A stretch of 64,000 bases of DNA from Symsagittifera roscoffensis (Eukaryota; Xenacoelomorpha; Acoela; Convolutidae), in NCBI RefSeq assembly GCF_963678635.1, contig NC_087071.1:38341858-38405857 (forward strand). Reading direction: 5' to 3'. The notes under the pieces were generated by a model. It was not told the DNA's origin, made no database searches, and saw only the letters and a list, made by a program, of their open reading frames with translations. This document shows, piece after piece, positions 45,090-55,427 of the stretch (position 1 is the stretch's first letter; each line of letters opens with the position of its first letter). A program made the translations under genes and the position numbers.

Positions 45090-45460
45090 TTCAGCAGTAA
45101 CGTGCCGAGGGGGGGGGGGGGGGGGGGGGTTTGGGTGGCGACCGCCTTTTCCTGATTTCTGGTTGCCAAATTTTTCGAAAATGTCCTCCCCTTAGGTATA
45201 ACTTTACGACATCCATTTTTGGCTGACCAAACCTCAAATTTTTCTATGGGCCTCTTGAGCGCCAAAATAACTAATTTTTAGGGGGAGCGCGCGCCGAAAA
45301 ACGCAATTTTTCAAAAAGCGCCGAAAAACACGTTTATTTGCCTGTTTTTTGAAAAATTTACCTGCGGCGCAGATAATTTTTGACAAAACAGGGTCCTTAT
45401 ACTACTTTCGGAGAACTCGGGAAATCAGATTGGTCGATCTAAAATTGGTGATTTTCAGGA
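45090..45460. mobile_element. hAT-like MITE relative with poly(G) run
   Basis: The interior (ACTACTTTCGGAGAACTCGG and AAATCAGATTGGTCGA) matches 38030-38070 in the complete hAT-like MITE. Near the left end is an uninterrupted run of about 22 G (45109-45130). Exact termini were not found. Confidence 0.5.
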
Positions 45461-45833
45461 AGAATATTAAATGACATCATGTTTTTTCCTCGGCGCGCAT
45501 CTGTTAAGTTAAGATCAAGGGATGACGTAATATTCACTGTTTGACGGTTTTCCATGAAGAGCTACATCTGGTACAGGAAAAATACATTGGGATTCATTTC
45601 TTACAGGAATAAGCAATTTCCTTCTAAAATTTTGACAGAAAATATTTAATTGAAAAAATTAGTTGCATTTTCAGTTAAATGCCTATTCAAAGCTGTATTA
45701 TACAAAATTTAATCAATTCCACTCGTTTTAACATTCAACAGTATTAAACTAATTAAACTTTAAATGCGATTAGTTGATAAGAATGTTTTGATCTTCCAGT
45801 TCTCCTGAGCATTAAACTGTTCATAATTTTCAC

Positions 45834-46014
45834 GGCCGTGACAGATTTCGTCCCATGACAGATCTCGTCCCAATTTATTTTCAACAAATTTTGTCCCACA
45901 AATTTGGATATGGGATGATAGGATGTTGGATAAGGGACAAAACCTGTATGGGACGAAATCTGTTTATTAAATGAATAGGACGAAATCTGTAGTAGGGCGA
46001 AATCTGTGCCAATC
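45834..46014. mobile_element. Inverted-repeat element with ACAGATTTCGTCC motifs
   Basis: Left-arm motifs start at 45841, 45858 and 45884 (spacing 17, then 26). Right-arm motifs, inverted, start at 46007, 45990, 45963 and 45947 (17, 27, 16), a mirrored layout. AATTTTCAC flanks both sides, a candidate 9-bp target duplication. The element is about 180 bp and non-coding. It lies directly 3' of the stop codon of the secreted-protein gene and carries an AATAAA on that gene's strand at 45962-45967. Confidence 0.75.
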
Positions 46015-46034
46015 AATTTTCACAGCTCGATGTT

Positions 46035-46215
46035 TTATACTTCTTGAGATTTACAGAGAATGTAAGAATGAGTATGGTCGTAGAAGTATGACCACATCAG
46101 TCGCATGGAATTAGCTTTCAGAGGCACAGAGCATGGACTGGCTGTCGGGTTGAACTTCCCGTCGATATCTAGGAGGCCAGGCACATACCAGCCAGACCAA
46201 CTTCCGTTGAACCAC
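46035..46215 (-). CDS. Secreted protein, exon 2
   Basis: Acceptor GTGTTTGTTTTAG. It encodes WFNGSWSGWYVPG through YILCKSQEV and a TAA at 46035-46037. Confidence 0.7.
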
Positions 46216-48926
46216 CTAAAACAAACACCTGTTAGTTTCTGGATGTGATCAACCGTTGATCTAAAAAAGTAGAAAAGAACGTTAATTATAAGACAAATGC
46301 GTCGATAGACGCAAACTCATTATTGAATCGTGTTTGATAGACAAAAAGATGTAGTAAAAATATGATCACTCAAACTCGATTATGATCCATTGTAATATTT
46401 TTGTATCCATAAGTTTTGATTATAATAGATTATAATATCTATAATCTATAATTCAACTGGCCTTTAACCCCCTCCTAACGTTCAATGTCTCAAAACTATC
46501 TTTGGGAGATTTGGAAAGCTGGAGAGACAAAAAACTTAAGTACGATTAAAAAGCGTAAAAAAGTCAGGGTAACTGAAAATAAATATGAAGACAAGATATC
46601 AATTTTGGAAAGTATTTTGACCCACATCCAAATTTAGACGAAGGTAATCAATTATAACGGATTATTATGTTGTTTTTTGGTTATTTTGTTTGTCAATAAC
46701 AAAATCTCTAAAAGTGAGAGTTCTTGTCAAACTTTTGTTCATACGAACACAAAGTCTTACGACGAAACAAAAATCATATTAGTTGAAAAGTTACTGCGGT
46801 AGGTGGAAAACAAATCTTCCGAAAAAATCGTGAAAATAAAGCTGATTTTTTTGTGGATAAAAAAAATAAAATGGGCATCATAAAACAACTCTAATGAAGC
46901 TGAAAAGAAAAAATACTAGCGTTATAAATTTGAATTGTTCTTAAAACATTTGAGACAGTTTCCCATTCAAAGCAAAAAATATCAACACTTCTGATGCAAG
47001 GTCGAGAACAAAATGGGAAAACAAAAAGGATAGTAATCTGTTATAAATGATTTTTTGTGCAAAACATATGTGGTAGAAGTTGGAACAAAAACAATTGATT
47101 ATAATCAGTTTTAAAAGAATATAATTGTATCGAAAAACAGATGGTTTATTATTCAAATACAATTGAATAACTGTATTAGAAAACATTAAATTTTGATTTA
47201 TAAAAGAGAGATTCCAATCGATTTTAATTGATTAAAATCTATTGTTTCTCAGTTTTAGTAAAACTTGTACTAAAATCATTATATAAGCGATTATAAACGC
47301 TTGAAATTGGACGCGGAAAGCTTCAATCTATATATTGCAACGTGTGATAGCCAACCGAAGCAGCGTTTAGCAAAAAGATCATAATCTGTTATGACTGGTT
47401 GAAAAGAATTAAAATTATTTTTTGATCTGACAAAAGGTACGATTTCAATTCATTGATTATTTTTGAGACTGACACTGACCGACCAATAAGTGTGATTGTT
47501 ACTTATAAAACACTGATGTGGAATGCTCAGAAAAGCAAAAGACTAATAATAAATCAATCAATTTACAAGGATTGAGTTGAAAACACTAATCTAAACTGAC
47601 GGAAAAGTATGAAATGAGTTAGCAAAATAGACACGGAACAATGTCCGCGAAACAAAAAAGTTCGGAAATTTGTCCGTTGGTTATTCGGATTTCCTACGAA
47701 AAACAAACTTAAGAGATCTAAAAATGTCTCTCGGTTAAAAAATGGGTTGGGATTGAAGTTCAATGGAATCTCAGACTGACAAAAAGGTGAGTAATTCATT
47801 TCCCATACACTTAACCATAAAATATAAACAAAACAATTTATTGTTTAATTGTGAGCACAAAAACTATTGATAGTTTTTTCAATTTAGAATGACATTTGGA
47901 AACTGATAGATCAATAATACTAGAAGTTTTGCCAGGAAGGAGAAAAAATTGTTTTGCGGTAAAATAGGAAAATCACTCTACATCTTCAAGTTGGCGCAAA
48001 AATTTCTGGAGTAGTTTTTTTTTTCACTGAGAGTAAGTGATATGTGTTATTAAATTGCTAGTAATTCATCCCATGCCACGGAAGAACAAATAGATCAAAT
48101 TCAGCTGAATGAAAGAAGTCTAACCTATTTTAATGAGTGTTTTTTCTACTAGCAACTGGATTAGAAAACAAAAAAATCTCAGCGCAAAAAAAATGTCTTA
48201 GCATTCTTGTTTGTGTGCAAAATTGATATTGCAAGAAAAAAAATGAAAAATTTTGATTGTTTACTTTGCAAAAAAATTAGTCATACATATTCGATGTATT
48301 GAGGTGAAGTTGGTATGTACACACATCTATAAAAACAACAAAAAACTAAAATGCATCGGAAATTCGGAATTGCATCCATGGATTAATTGATTTGAGTCGG
48401 AGAAACAACCTGATCAGAACGACATTATTAATTAAAAAAACTGGATGCGCGAAAAAAAAGCAGGGACAAAACGGAATAATCTTAAAATTATCCATTTGTT
48501 GATAACACGCTCTTCAGTAAGTTTCGCTCAAAGATTTTGCTCAAATAAATGAAGGGTTTTCCTTACATTTTTCTTTAGTCTAGTCGGGGATTTTTTTTAA
48601 ATAACTTGTTGCAAAATTGCAAAAAACCTCGAGCCGGGTAAGAGAACGAGAGTGCAACAACACATAGTTCCTTAAATGAACAAATTATGACGCAAGCACT
48701 GTTCAGCCAACCTGATTTTGTACGCCACTATCTTTCCTCCCAGTACTTTGTGGTCCACAGTTCGATCCAAACCTGCTTTCCATCGACAATCCCGGGTTGC
48801 GCTCTGAGTTATTTCTGTGCATTGTGGCTCAGTTGATGTATCATATATAACGCTTTGGCAGTGATTGAGTGACAAAATTGAAAAGAGCACGCAAATTTGA
48901 AGAGCAATTTTGATGCAAATCGTCAT
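46035..48926 (-). CDS. Small secreted protein, two exons, 131 residues
   Basis: Exon 1 (48926-48712) and exon 2 (46215-46035) join in phase (AG plus G, Arg) into 131 residues. Residues 1-23 (MTICIKIALQICVLFSILSL then NHC) form a signal peptide. The mature part has about five Cys residues and two striking blocks, WFNGSWSGWYVPG and WSYFYDHTHSYILC. These look like a conserved extracellular domain, but I cannot name it. The 5' donor (ATCAG then GTTGGC) is not consensus, which is the weakest point. The start was chosen at Met25 of the open frame because it begins the signal peptide. The intron is 2.5 kb and contains TTATAAT repeats. A MITE supplies the nearest AATAAA downstream of the stop. Confidence 0.65.
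46380..47470. repeat. TTATAAT-rich repeat region
   Basis: Several clusters of TATAATAGATTATAAT, GATTATAATCAG and TTGATTAAAATC words inside the intron of the secreted-protein gene. Confidence 0.65.
47471..48711. other. Intron sequence, nothing recognised
   Basis: AT-rich; no coding exon or repeat family recognised. Confidence 0.4.
48712..48926 (-). CDS. Secreted protein, exon 1 with signal peptide
   Basis: ATG at 48926-48924 opens the signal peptide; the exon continues through CTEITQSATRDCRWKAG and GGKIVAYKI and ends with two bases of the next codon at 48712. Confidence 0.65.
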
Positions 48927-49258
48927 TGTAAGTTGAAGATTGTGAGGACGGTGTTTGTTTTCTGAAAAAGTTATAAAAAGGCGCTGCAGTTTGAGCACAC
49001 TAGATGTCCAGCACAGTAATGAAACGTTTTTTAAAAGGTTTGAGCATCTCTGGAAACCATTAAAAAAGTTATTAATTGATATAAGGTTCCCCTCTTTATC
49101 AGCGGAAAGACCGGGAAAACAAAAAAACTGACGAATTTTACCAAAAACTGTGTGTATCGATTGTCTGGAAAAAAGTTAGAAAATATATAAAAAAGAGAAT
49201 AATTTAAAAAGATACGGCTAAAAATCGTGACTAACAATTATTAATCAAATATTTATCA

Positions 49259-49610
49259 GTCAATTTGGAACTTATTAATCGGTCGCTTACGCGTGCTTCA
49301 ATGCTGCGCGTTAATTATACCAAATTGACCAAATCGGCAAATTTCAAACCCCCGTGACTCTACAAAAAAGATCACAGGCAAAATAACATGATCAATTTTA
49401 AGCTCGAGAAAACAATATGTTTCAGAAGGTAAAGAAGAAAATCCATCAAAAATGCTTAGTTAAAAGGTCGAAAATTGATTGAATCGATCGACCCAAGCAT
49501 GAATCTTCCGCAGTTTTTAGAACGCATGAACACGAGCAGCTTCGTATAATTTTCTTGAGAATTTCAAATGCGGTCTTAGGTGGATAAAATAGTTTCGTGT
49601 GATAACTGGA
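49259..49610. repeat. CGCGTTAA-family repeat, short form
   Basis: CAATTTGGAACTTATTAATCG then CGCTTACGCGTGCTTC, closely matching 50885-51190 over about 300 bp and 13428-13620 more distantly. Confidence 0.8.
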
Positions 49611-50121
49611 AACTTTGCCAATGAAATATTTCATCAAAATTAACTAGTAACTCTACAAAAAGGTATGCCAACTCCGCTCATCCTCTGTATCAGTTAACAA
49701 TCTTTTTTTAAAAAAAGTGATGTGAAAAATTTTGACAACACAAAACATCTCTATAACAAAAATTTCAAAGGACTTGCAAAAATAATTTTCAAACAAAGAA
49801 TCATTTTTAATCTCTGTTTTACTTAGAAATTTTATGGTTTTTTTTTCTAACTGTAACTTTTTCTTTTTTTATAAACACATACTCAAAAAAAATTGTTTCA
49901 AAAAACAAATGACAATCGACCGAAGAAAATATTATACCAAGAATTTTTAATGTTTTAGAAAAAAAACAGCTTTTAATTTGAGATTCATGGTCACATAAAG
50001 TAATATGAGCCTTGTTTCATGTTCATCTTTTGTTGTGAGCGTTAGTATGCAGCATCGAGATAGTTGTATACAGTTGCAAATCTGCTGCTTTGTTCGCCGA
50101 AGAAAACTGATTTTGAAAACA
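49611..50121. other. No gene seen
   Basis: AT-rich spacer between two copies of the CGCGTTAA family. Confidence 0.4.
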
Positions 50122-50653
50122 ACAAGACTGCTCGTGTCAGGGCAAAGCCCTGAATGCTCCGACTTCCTTTTAAAGTTTTATGGAGCAGTAACAGCATTAA
50201 AAAAATTAATGTAGTAAAATAAAATGACCGTTTTTCTTCTAAAATTTGAACTTTTTTAAATGAAAATCATCCCCCCACACGCCATATAAAGTACAAAAGG
50301 GTATATTTTGCTCCTGTAACAAATCATATATGGTAAATAAGCTTCTTTCAACCAATTTGGAACGATTTTAAGACGGATTAACTCTCCGCTTACGCGTTAA
50401 TAGCGCGAAATATATCGCGCGTTAATTGTCCCAAATTGGCCAAAATGGCAATCTTTAAACCCCCAAAACTTTACTAAAAAAGATCACAGGTGAAATATCT
50501 TTTCAAATTTGAGCTCAGGACAACAATGCTTTTGTAATGATATAAAAATTCTGTCAAAAATGGCTAGTTAAAAAGTCGAAATTTGTCTAAAGAAAAAAAC
50601 CCACCCGAGCACAAATATTCCGTCACTTTCGTATCGAAAGCCGGAACAATAAA
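50122..50653. repeat. CGCGTTAA-family repeat, long form
   Basis: Aligns with 13180-13730 almost end to end. The hairpin TCAGGGC-AAA-GCCCTGA is kept with a changed loop. Ends GGAACAATAAA like the other copy. Confidence 0.85.
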
Positions 50654-50674
50654 AGTTTGTGATTTGAGAAGTAA

Positions 50675-51190
50675 AACAAGACTACTCGTATTTAAGGGCA
50701 AAGTCCCGAATGTTTCGACTGCACTTTGAGGCCAGTTTAAAAATTTTGTGATTAAAAAATTGACAAATAATCGAAATAAAATTTTTTTCTTGTTGTTATC
50801 AATATATTCCCTATGAAGGGATGCCACTTTCAAAGATTTGTGTTTATTATCTCGTATTCAAAAAAAGAGCAAATGGTTTGCCTCCGTTCAATTTGGAACT
50901 CATTAATCGGTCGCTTACGCGTGCTTCAATACTGCGCGTTAATTATACCAAATTGCCCAAGTCCGCAAATTTCAAACCCCCGTAACTCTACAAAAAAGAT
51001 CACAGGCAAAATAACATGATCAATTTTAAGCTCCAGAAAACAATATGTTTCAGAAGGTAAAGAAGAAAATCCATCAAAAATGCTTCGTTAAAAGGTCGAA
51101 AATTGACTGAATTGACCCAAGCATAAATATTGCGCACTTTCTTGAACGCCGGAACACGAAAGGCTTCGTATAAGTTTCTTGAGTAATTCA
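50675..51190. repeat. CGCGTTAA-family repeat, chimeric form
   Basis: Its start (AACAAGACTACTCGTATTT) matches the long form; the rest (50885 onward) matches the short form at 49259. It begins 22 bp after the preceding copy ends. Confidence 0.75.
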
Positions 51191-52135
51191 AAATTAGGTT
51201 TAGAGGGTTTCTGGATCTTGGATTTGATTCATTCGACGAATTGAACAGAGAATTGAATCAACGAAATGAAAAAGTTTATGACTAGTACGGTTTGATAGCT
51301 TGAATTGCTGACAATGGTTTTAATCATAACGATTTTTAAGATGTTGGCTGCAAACCACTCACTAGCGGACAGGGTATCAGTTATGTTTTCAGCGATTAAA
51401 TTAGTCGAGGCTATGAAGGGAGGGAGGGAGCAGGAGTTAGACCTAATCTATGCACATACAGCTCTACACAGCTGAAAAAGATCCAGCAGTTAAGCCTGGA
51501 ACGGTTGCCACTATTCAGTGCTGATTTATATTGTAAAGAAAAATGCAATTGAAACTCGAAAACTAGAAGTCGTATTTCTCAAATTGGGTAATTTTAGACC
51601 AAAGAAAGAGAGAGATCATGATTAGGCCATTAGCAGTACTAATATGGTGCAATAATTGTTTGCAAAACTTGGGCATAACATTTTTTTTGGGTTTTTGTCA
51701 AATAAAAACTGTCCATGTCCAAGCTATTGTTTTGATTGCTGAAAAAAAAACGATAAAAAAGAGAGCCTCTAATGCAGCCCAACAAATTTTAAAAAAGATA
51801 TCCTTCTTAATTTTGTAGAAATAGGATATTTTTCGTTTAAATGTCTCTAAATGTTCATTTCCTACTATATAAAATGCGGTGACAAGACAAAGAATCCCAT
51901 ACGAAAGTGTCCCATTACTAAATATCCCATACCAATATATCTCAATGGACACAATAGCCCATGCCAATATAGCTCACGTCAATTAAAATATCCCATGAAG
52001 GATTGAAAATTAATTTATGGTATAGATTACCAAGGCTTGGTGCATATGTCTACATCGCAATTAAAAAGAGTCTCATAAAGATACTGCTGATGGTAAAAGA
52101 CTCTTTCCTAGGGATTAATTTTTTTCAACCTGTTA
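51191..52135. other. No gene assigned; one iterated CCCAT block
   Basis: The stretch 51885-51980 repeats AATCCCATAC/TCCCATTAC/ATCCCATACC/GCCCATGCC irregularly (15-30 bp spacing) and may be one arm of another inverted-repeat element. An open plus-strand block ending in a stop near 51392-51475 was noted but not supported as an exon. Confidence 0.35.
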
Positions 52136-53050
52136 ATGGAGTCAAAATTGAGAAAATTTAATAACGAAACACAAAGCAAAGATATTTTATTACACAAAGA
52201 GCACCAGTCCACTGTGAAAGATTTTATCTACGGTAAAATTCAACACAGCAAAGAGTTCCTTATTTTGGATGGGCACGAGTTCACTAAAAAACGAGACACC
52301 AAATCTACCAATCTCTGGCGTTTTGCAAAATGGCGTTGACATAATCGCCCAATAACACGTCTAACTTGCGATGAAACCATTTAGTCACGAGCACAGCCAT
52401 GAGTTTTGCCGCGGTCGCGTAGAAGCAAGGCAGCTAGTTAGTTATTTGAAGGAAACAGCAAAATCCCAAATGAATCCTGTGAACAGCAAAATGATAGCAG
52501 CCAGCCTCAAGACTATGGACGATAATCCGCGAACTCAGCTTTCATTTCCGTCACGTGTAGCCCTTTCATGAACCCTCAATTGGAACAAAACGAAAGAACA
52601 ACTGGAAGTGATTTCATCGACCGACCGTCAAATCGATATTCCGGAAAAATATTCAATTTTTTGTCCAAATGATAGCAGAAAAGAAGACAGCGAGCAATTC
52701 CTTTTTTTAGAGACATAGAAAATTTTTATGCTCTTCACGTCCATAGCAACTTTTGGCTTTCTGACGGAATTTTGAGGTTTGTCTGTCTCAGTTTTATCAA
52801 TTGTACTCAGTACTTTTCCAGATTGGCGGCTTTTATCCCCCTGCGTTTACGTTTTGCTTGGCAATAAAAAAGATTTCACTTACAACAGGTTTCTTGAAGC
52901 ACTGATTAGCCTTATTGGACACGTTGTACCCAAAAAAAATCTCCTTGACATCGAACAAACTGCCTTAAAAGCGTTTTCGTCCCTATATGAGTCAAAGGTT
53001 GCTATTTTTAATTATGCCAAAGTATCCATCGCAAGATTTCGGATTTAGGA
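52136..53050 (+). pseudogene. FLYWCH zinc finger/MULE transposase remnant
   Basis: A broken DNA-transposon gene. The first frame (52136-52339) shows FLILDGHEFTKKRDTKSTN then LWRFAKW, the front of a FLYWCH finger. The next (52371-52571, another frame) has SHEHSHEF and VEARQLVSYLKETAKSQ, the finger's His ligands and the usual linker. The third (52779-53048) has YVLLGNKKDFTYNRFLEAL then LLDIEQTALKAF, matching the MULE-type transposase core where DFE is usual (here DIE). A frameshift between 52339 and 52371 and a stop at 52571 separate the pieces, and the C-terminal part is not recognisable. Such genes are common in invertebrate Mutator-like elements. No terminal inverted repeats were identified. 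Confidence 0.75.
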
Positions 53051-54270
53051 CTGAAAAAACCTTGTTGCTAACCAAAACAAAGCTAAGCCTTAACCTTACT
53101 AATGATCCCAGTTATAATCTTTGTTCCTCTTTCAGTTGCCGAATCGGCGTTTACTCTTGACATAGACGAAACTTGCCAAACTGCCGAAAAGTCGGTTATT
53201 CCAACTAACTGATATTTTCGCAAAAATTGACTAGCTCGCATCATTTTTCATAACGGCGTTACGTCGCTTGTCCACGGAATCAACTCATCCATTCATACGC
53301 TCATAGAAAAAAAATCAGTTTGATTCTTACAACCATAAGTTCAATAATCTGAAGCAAGCAGCCGTATAATCAATCAAAACCGTGAAATTTATCGAGAACT
53401 CAGAAACAAATTCCAAAAGATAACTAACTCCTACAAAAACTCAGATATAGTGAACTATGCTCAAGCTCTGGCTCATATGACACTCTCCTCGATTTCATTT
53501 TTTCAAATTAGCGGCCTTATTTTCTCAAATTGTCTGCATTTTGAGGAATTTTTAATTGATTTTCGAAAAATCACAAAAAATTCGGCTTTACAGCCATTGT
53601 AGAGGTACCAATTTTTGGGAGCTGATAGAGACAATTTTTTTTGATTCCGAACTAAAATTTGTGATCCACTGTAAATCGATCGTTTGCTCTTTTGACCAAG
53701 AGTAATAATTTTTAACCTTATCGCCAAGTGAACTTAGAAAGTCATTTCTTTTTGATTTGATAGTTCAAAAAATTGGTGGATATAAAATTTGCTTTGACGT
53801 TTTCACGCTTCGAACTGAATTTGATTTCACGCGCTTTTTAAAAGTTATAATTGCTTTGATCAGTTTGTTCAGTTTGTCATCTTGGTTTTAAATCCTTTGA
53901 TTATCATTTTGCGATATTTTAATTGTTTCGATTCCTCATCTCGGATAATTTAACTTACGTGGCCTTCAATCTTTTGGGTTATTTTCGCTGGGATACCTTG
54001 AAAAGTAAGATATAATTTCTCATGATACCATAAAACACTAATTTTGTATTTTAAATCAGTAAAACACTTTTTGAACGTTTCGCTCCAATTTTTGCACACT
54101 TTACTCTCTTTAATTACTGCCGAACTTTATAGAAGACTCAGATTAGTACCAATTTGAAGAGCAATTGAAAATTGTGAGCAATTGAAAAAAAACATTAGGC
54201 GTCATTTTTGATTGAATAAAAATCGAAATAAAAATTTTGGGCCCGAAGTTTGCAAAATAGAATGGGTACC
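53051..54270. other. No gene seen
   Basis: AT-rich. The first 300 bp may still belong to the MULE remnant. Confidence 0.35.
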
Positions 54271-54618
54271 GAGACAACTCGTAACAGGAGTCAAAATCTA
54301 TCAAAAAAACAACTATCAAAATCTATCAAGGAATTAACTTGAGAATTTCAGTTCCAAATTTCTTTTGCGACTGCGGTAGGGATTTTTAATTGCTGTGAGT
54401 CGTGAAATTTTTGTCGTGAGTTCCGTCCTTTAATGCGACTGCGGCAATGATTTTTCATTGTGAGTTCCGTCTTTGCGACGGAAATTTTTGTCGTGAGTTC
54501 CGTTTTTTAATGCAACTGCGGCAATGATTTTTCATTGTGAGTTCCGTCTTTGCGAGTATATTGTGAATTATAAAGCGATTTGTCTTTTTTTCGAGTTGCC
54601 CTTTGTTGCGAGTTATCG
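54271..54618. mobile_element. Degenerate inverted-repeat element, AACTCGYAAC motifs
   Basis: The left side carries GAGACAACTCGTAACAGG; the right side reverse-complemented carries AACTCGCAACAAAGGGC then AACTCGA, a 17-bp step. Between them (54365-54560) is a 77-bp tandem repeat with GCGGCAATGATTTTTCATTG and GTGAGTTCCGTC. It resembles the element at 27273 in motif and spacing but is more decayed. Confidence 0.5.
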
Positions 54619-54912
54619 CATTTCAAACCATCCTATAGAAAGTTCCCCTATCTTACAACTTCTGATAAGATTTGAAGGAAATTTCCCAATTTTATAACTC
54701 TCACGAAAATGTAGGAAAAATTTGCAGTCTTGCAACTTTTTGCCAGAAAAGATTCTGTCTTAGAATTTTCTTGTAAGAAAAGTCGGTATCTTACAGCTTT
54801 CTTACAAGAAAAAGTCCCTATGTTGTAACATTCTTAGAGCCTATTTTTGTAAGAAGTTGTATGATTCTTAAAAGATGAGGTCTAAGGTAGCAACTTTTGG
54901 TCAACCCGAGAA
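54619..54912. mobile_element. Candidate element end, CTTACAA repeats
   Basis: Iterated TCTTACAACTT, TTCTTGTAAGAAAAG, TCTTACAGCTTTCTTACAAG words, ending ACTTTTGGTCAACCCGAG, which matches the terminus of the CCCGGGTTGACC family. Left end not identified. Confidence 0.4.
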
Positions 54913-55307
54913 GTGCAATCTAACCTGCAGAAAATTGACGCAGTTCAATTCAACAGTTAATTGAAAGACTTAACTTCAAACACAATTTAAAAAAATTGAT
55001 TTTTGTTAGCTAGCTCGCTTAAAAAGTTAATTTTGATAACTTGCGTTTAATGTAATCAACAGCAAATAATGTGTTCACGTTTGGGCTAACCATGCAAGCA
55101 AAATGCATGTTTACTTACTCAACTCTTTTTTTTTTTGCTTTTTCTGATTTTATTCTAGCATTTATTGCTCTCAAGTTGATGATTACCGTAATTTAAAACA
55201 TGAGCTTTTTTATCTATGTTAAAACTGTGTTTTGTATTTAGCGCTTTGTTGAGAATCAGAAAAAAGTAATATTCGAAAAATAAATCTATGATTCATTCTA
55301 AGCTCAG

Positions 55308-55427
55308 CATACCAGTGACCTCATCTTTTTTGTGGGTGAACGAGTGTGAAATAACAACTTGGGTTGCTGGACTCAATTACCCAAATGAGGTCAGCATGCA
55401 ACTTGCTACATTTGTTGAGTGGTATGG
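55308..55427 (+). CDS. Candidate plus-strand exon, unassigned
   Basis: After an AG in TTCTAAGCTCAG, 120 bases stay open and encode LWVNECEITTWVAGLNYPNE and FVEWYG, with a consensus-like donor GG then GTAAAC. The residue mix looks constrained. A possible following exon after ATATAG near 55752 would end in a stop, but it is weak. No gene family recognised. Confidence 0.35.

Noticed and set aside
51392-51475. Plus-strand block IKLVEAMKGGREQELDLIYA ending in a stop
   Set aside because: The acceptor is acceptable but there is no partner exon and no family match, so it is not listed as a gene.
51410-51510. Possible 5S rRNA or other small RNA (GGAGGGAGGGAG through GCCTGGAACGG)
   Set aside because: The internal control elements and stems expected of 5S rRNA are not there.
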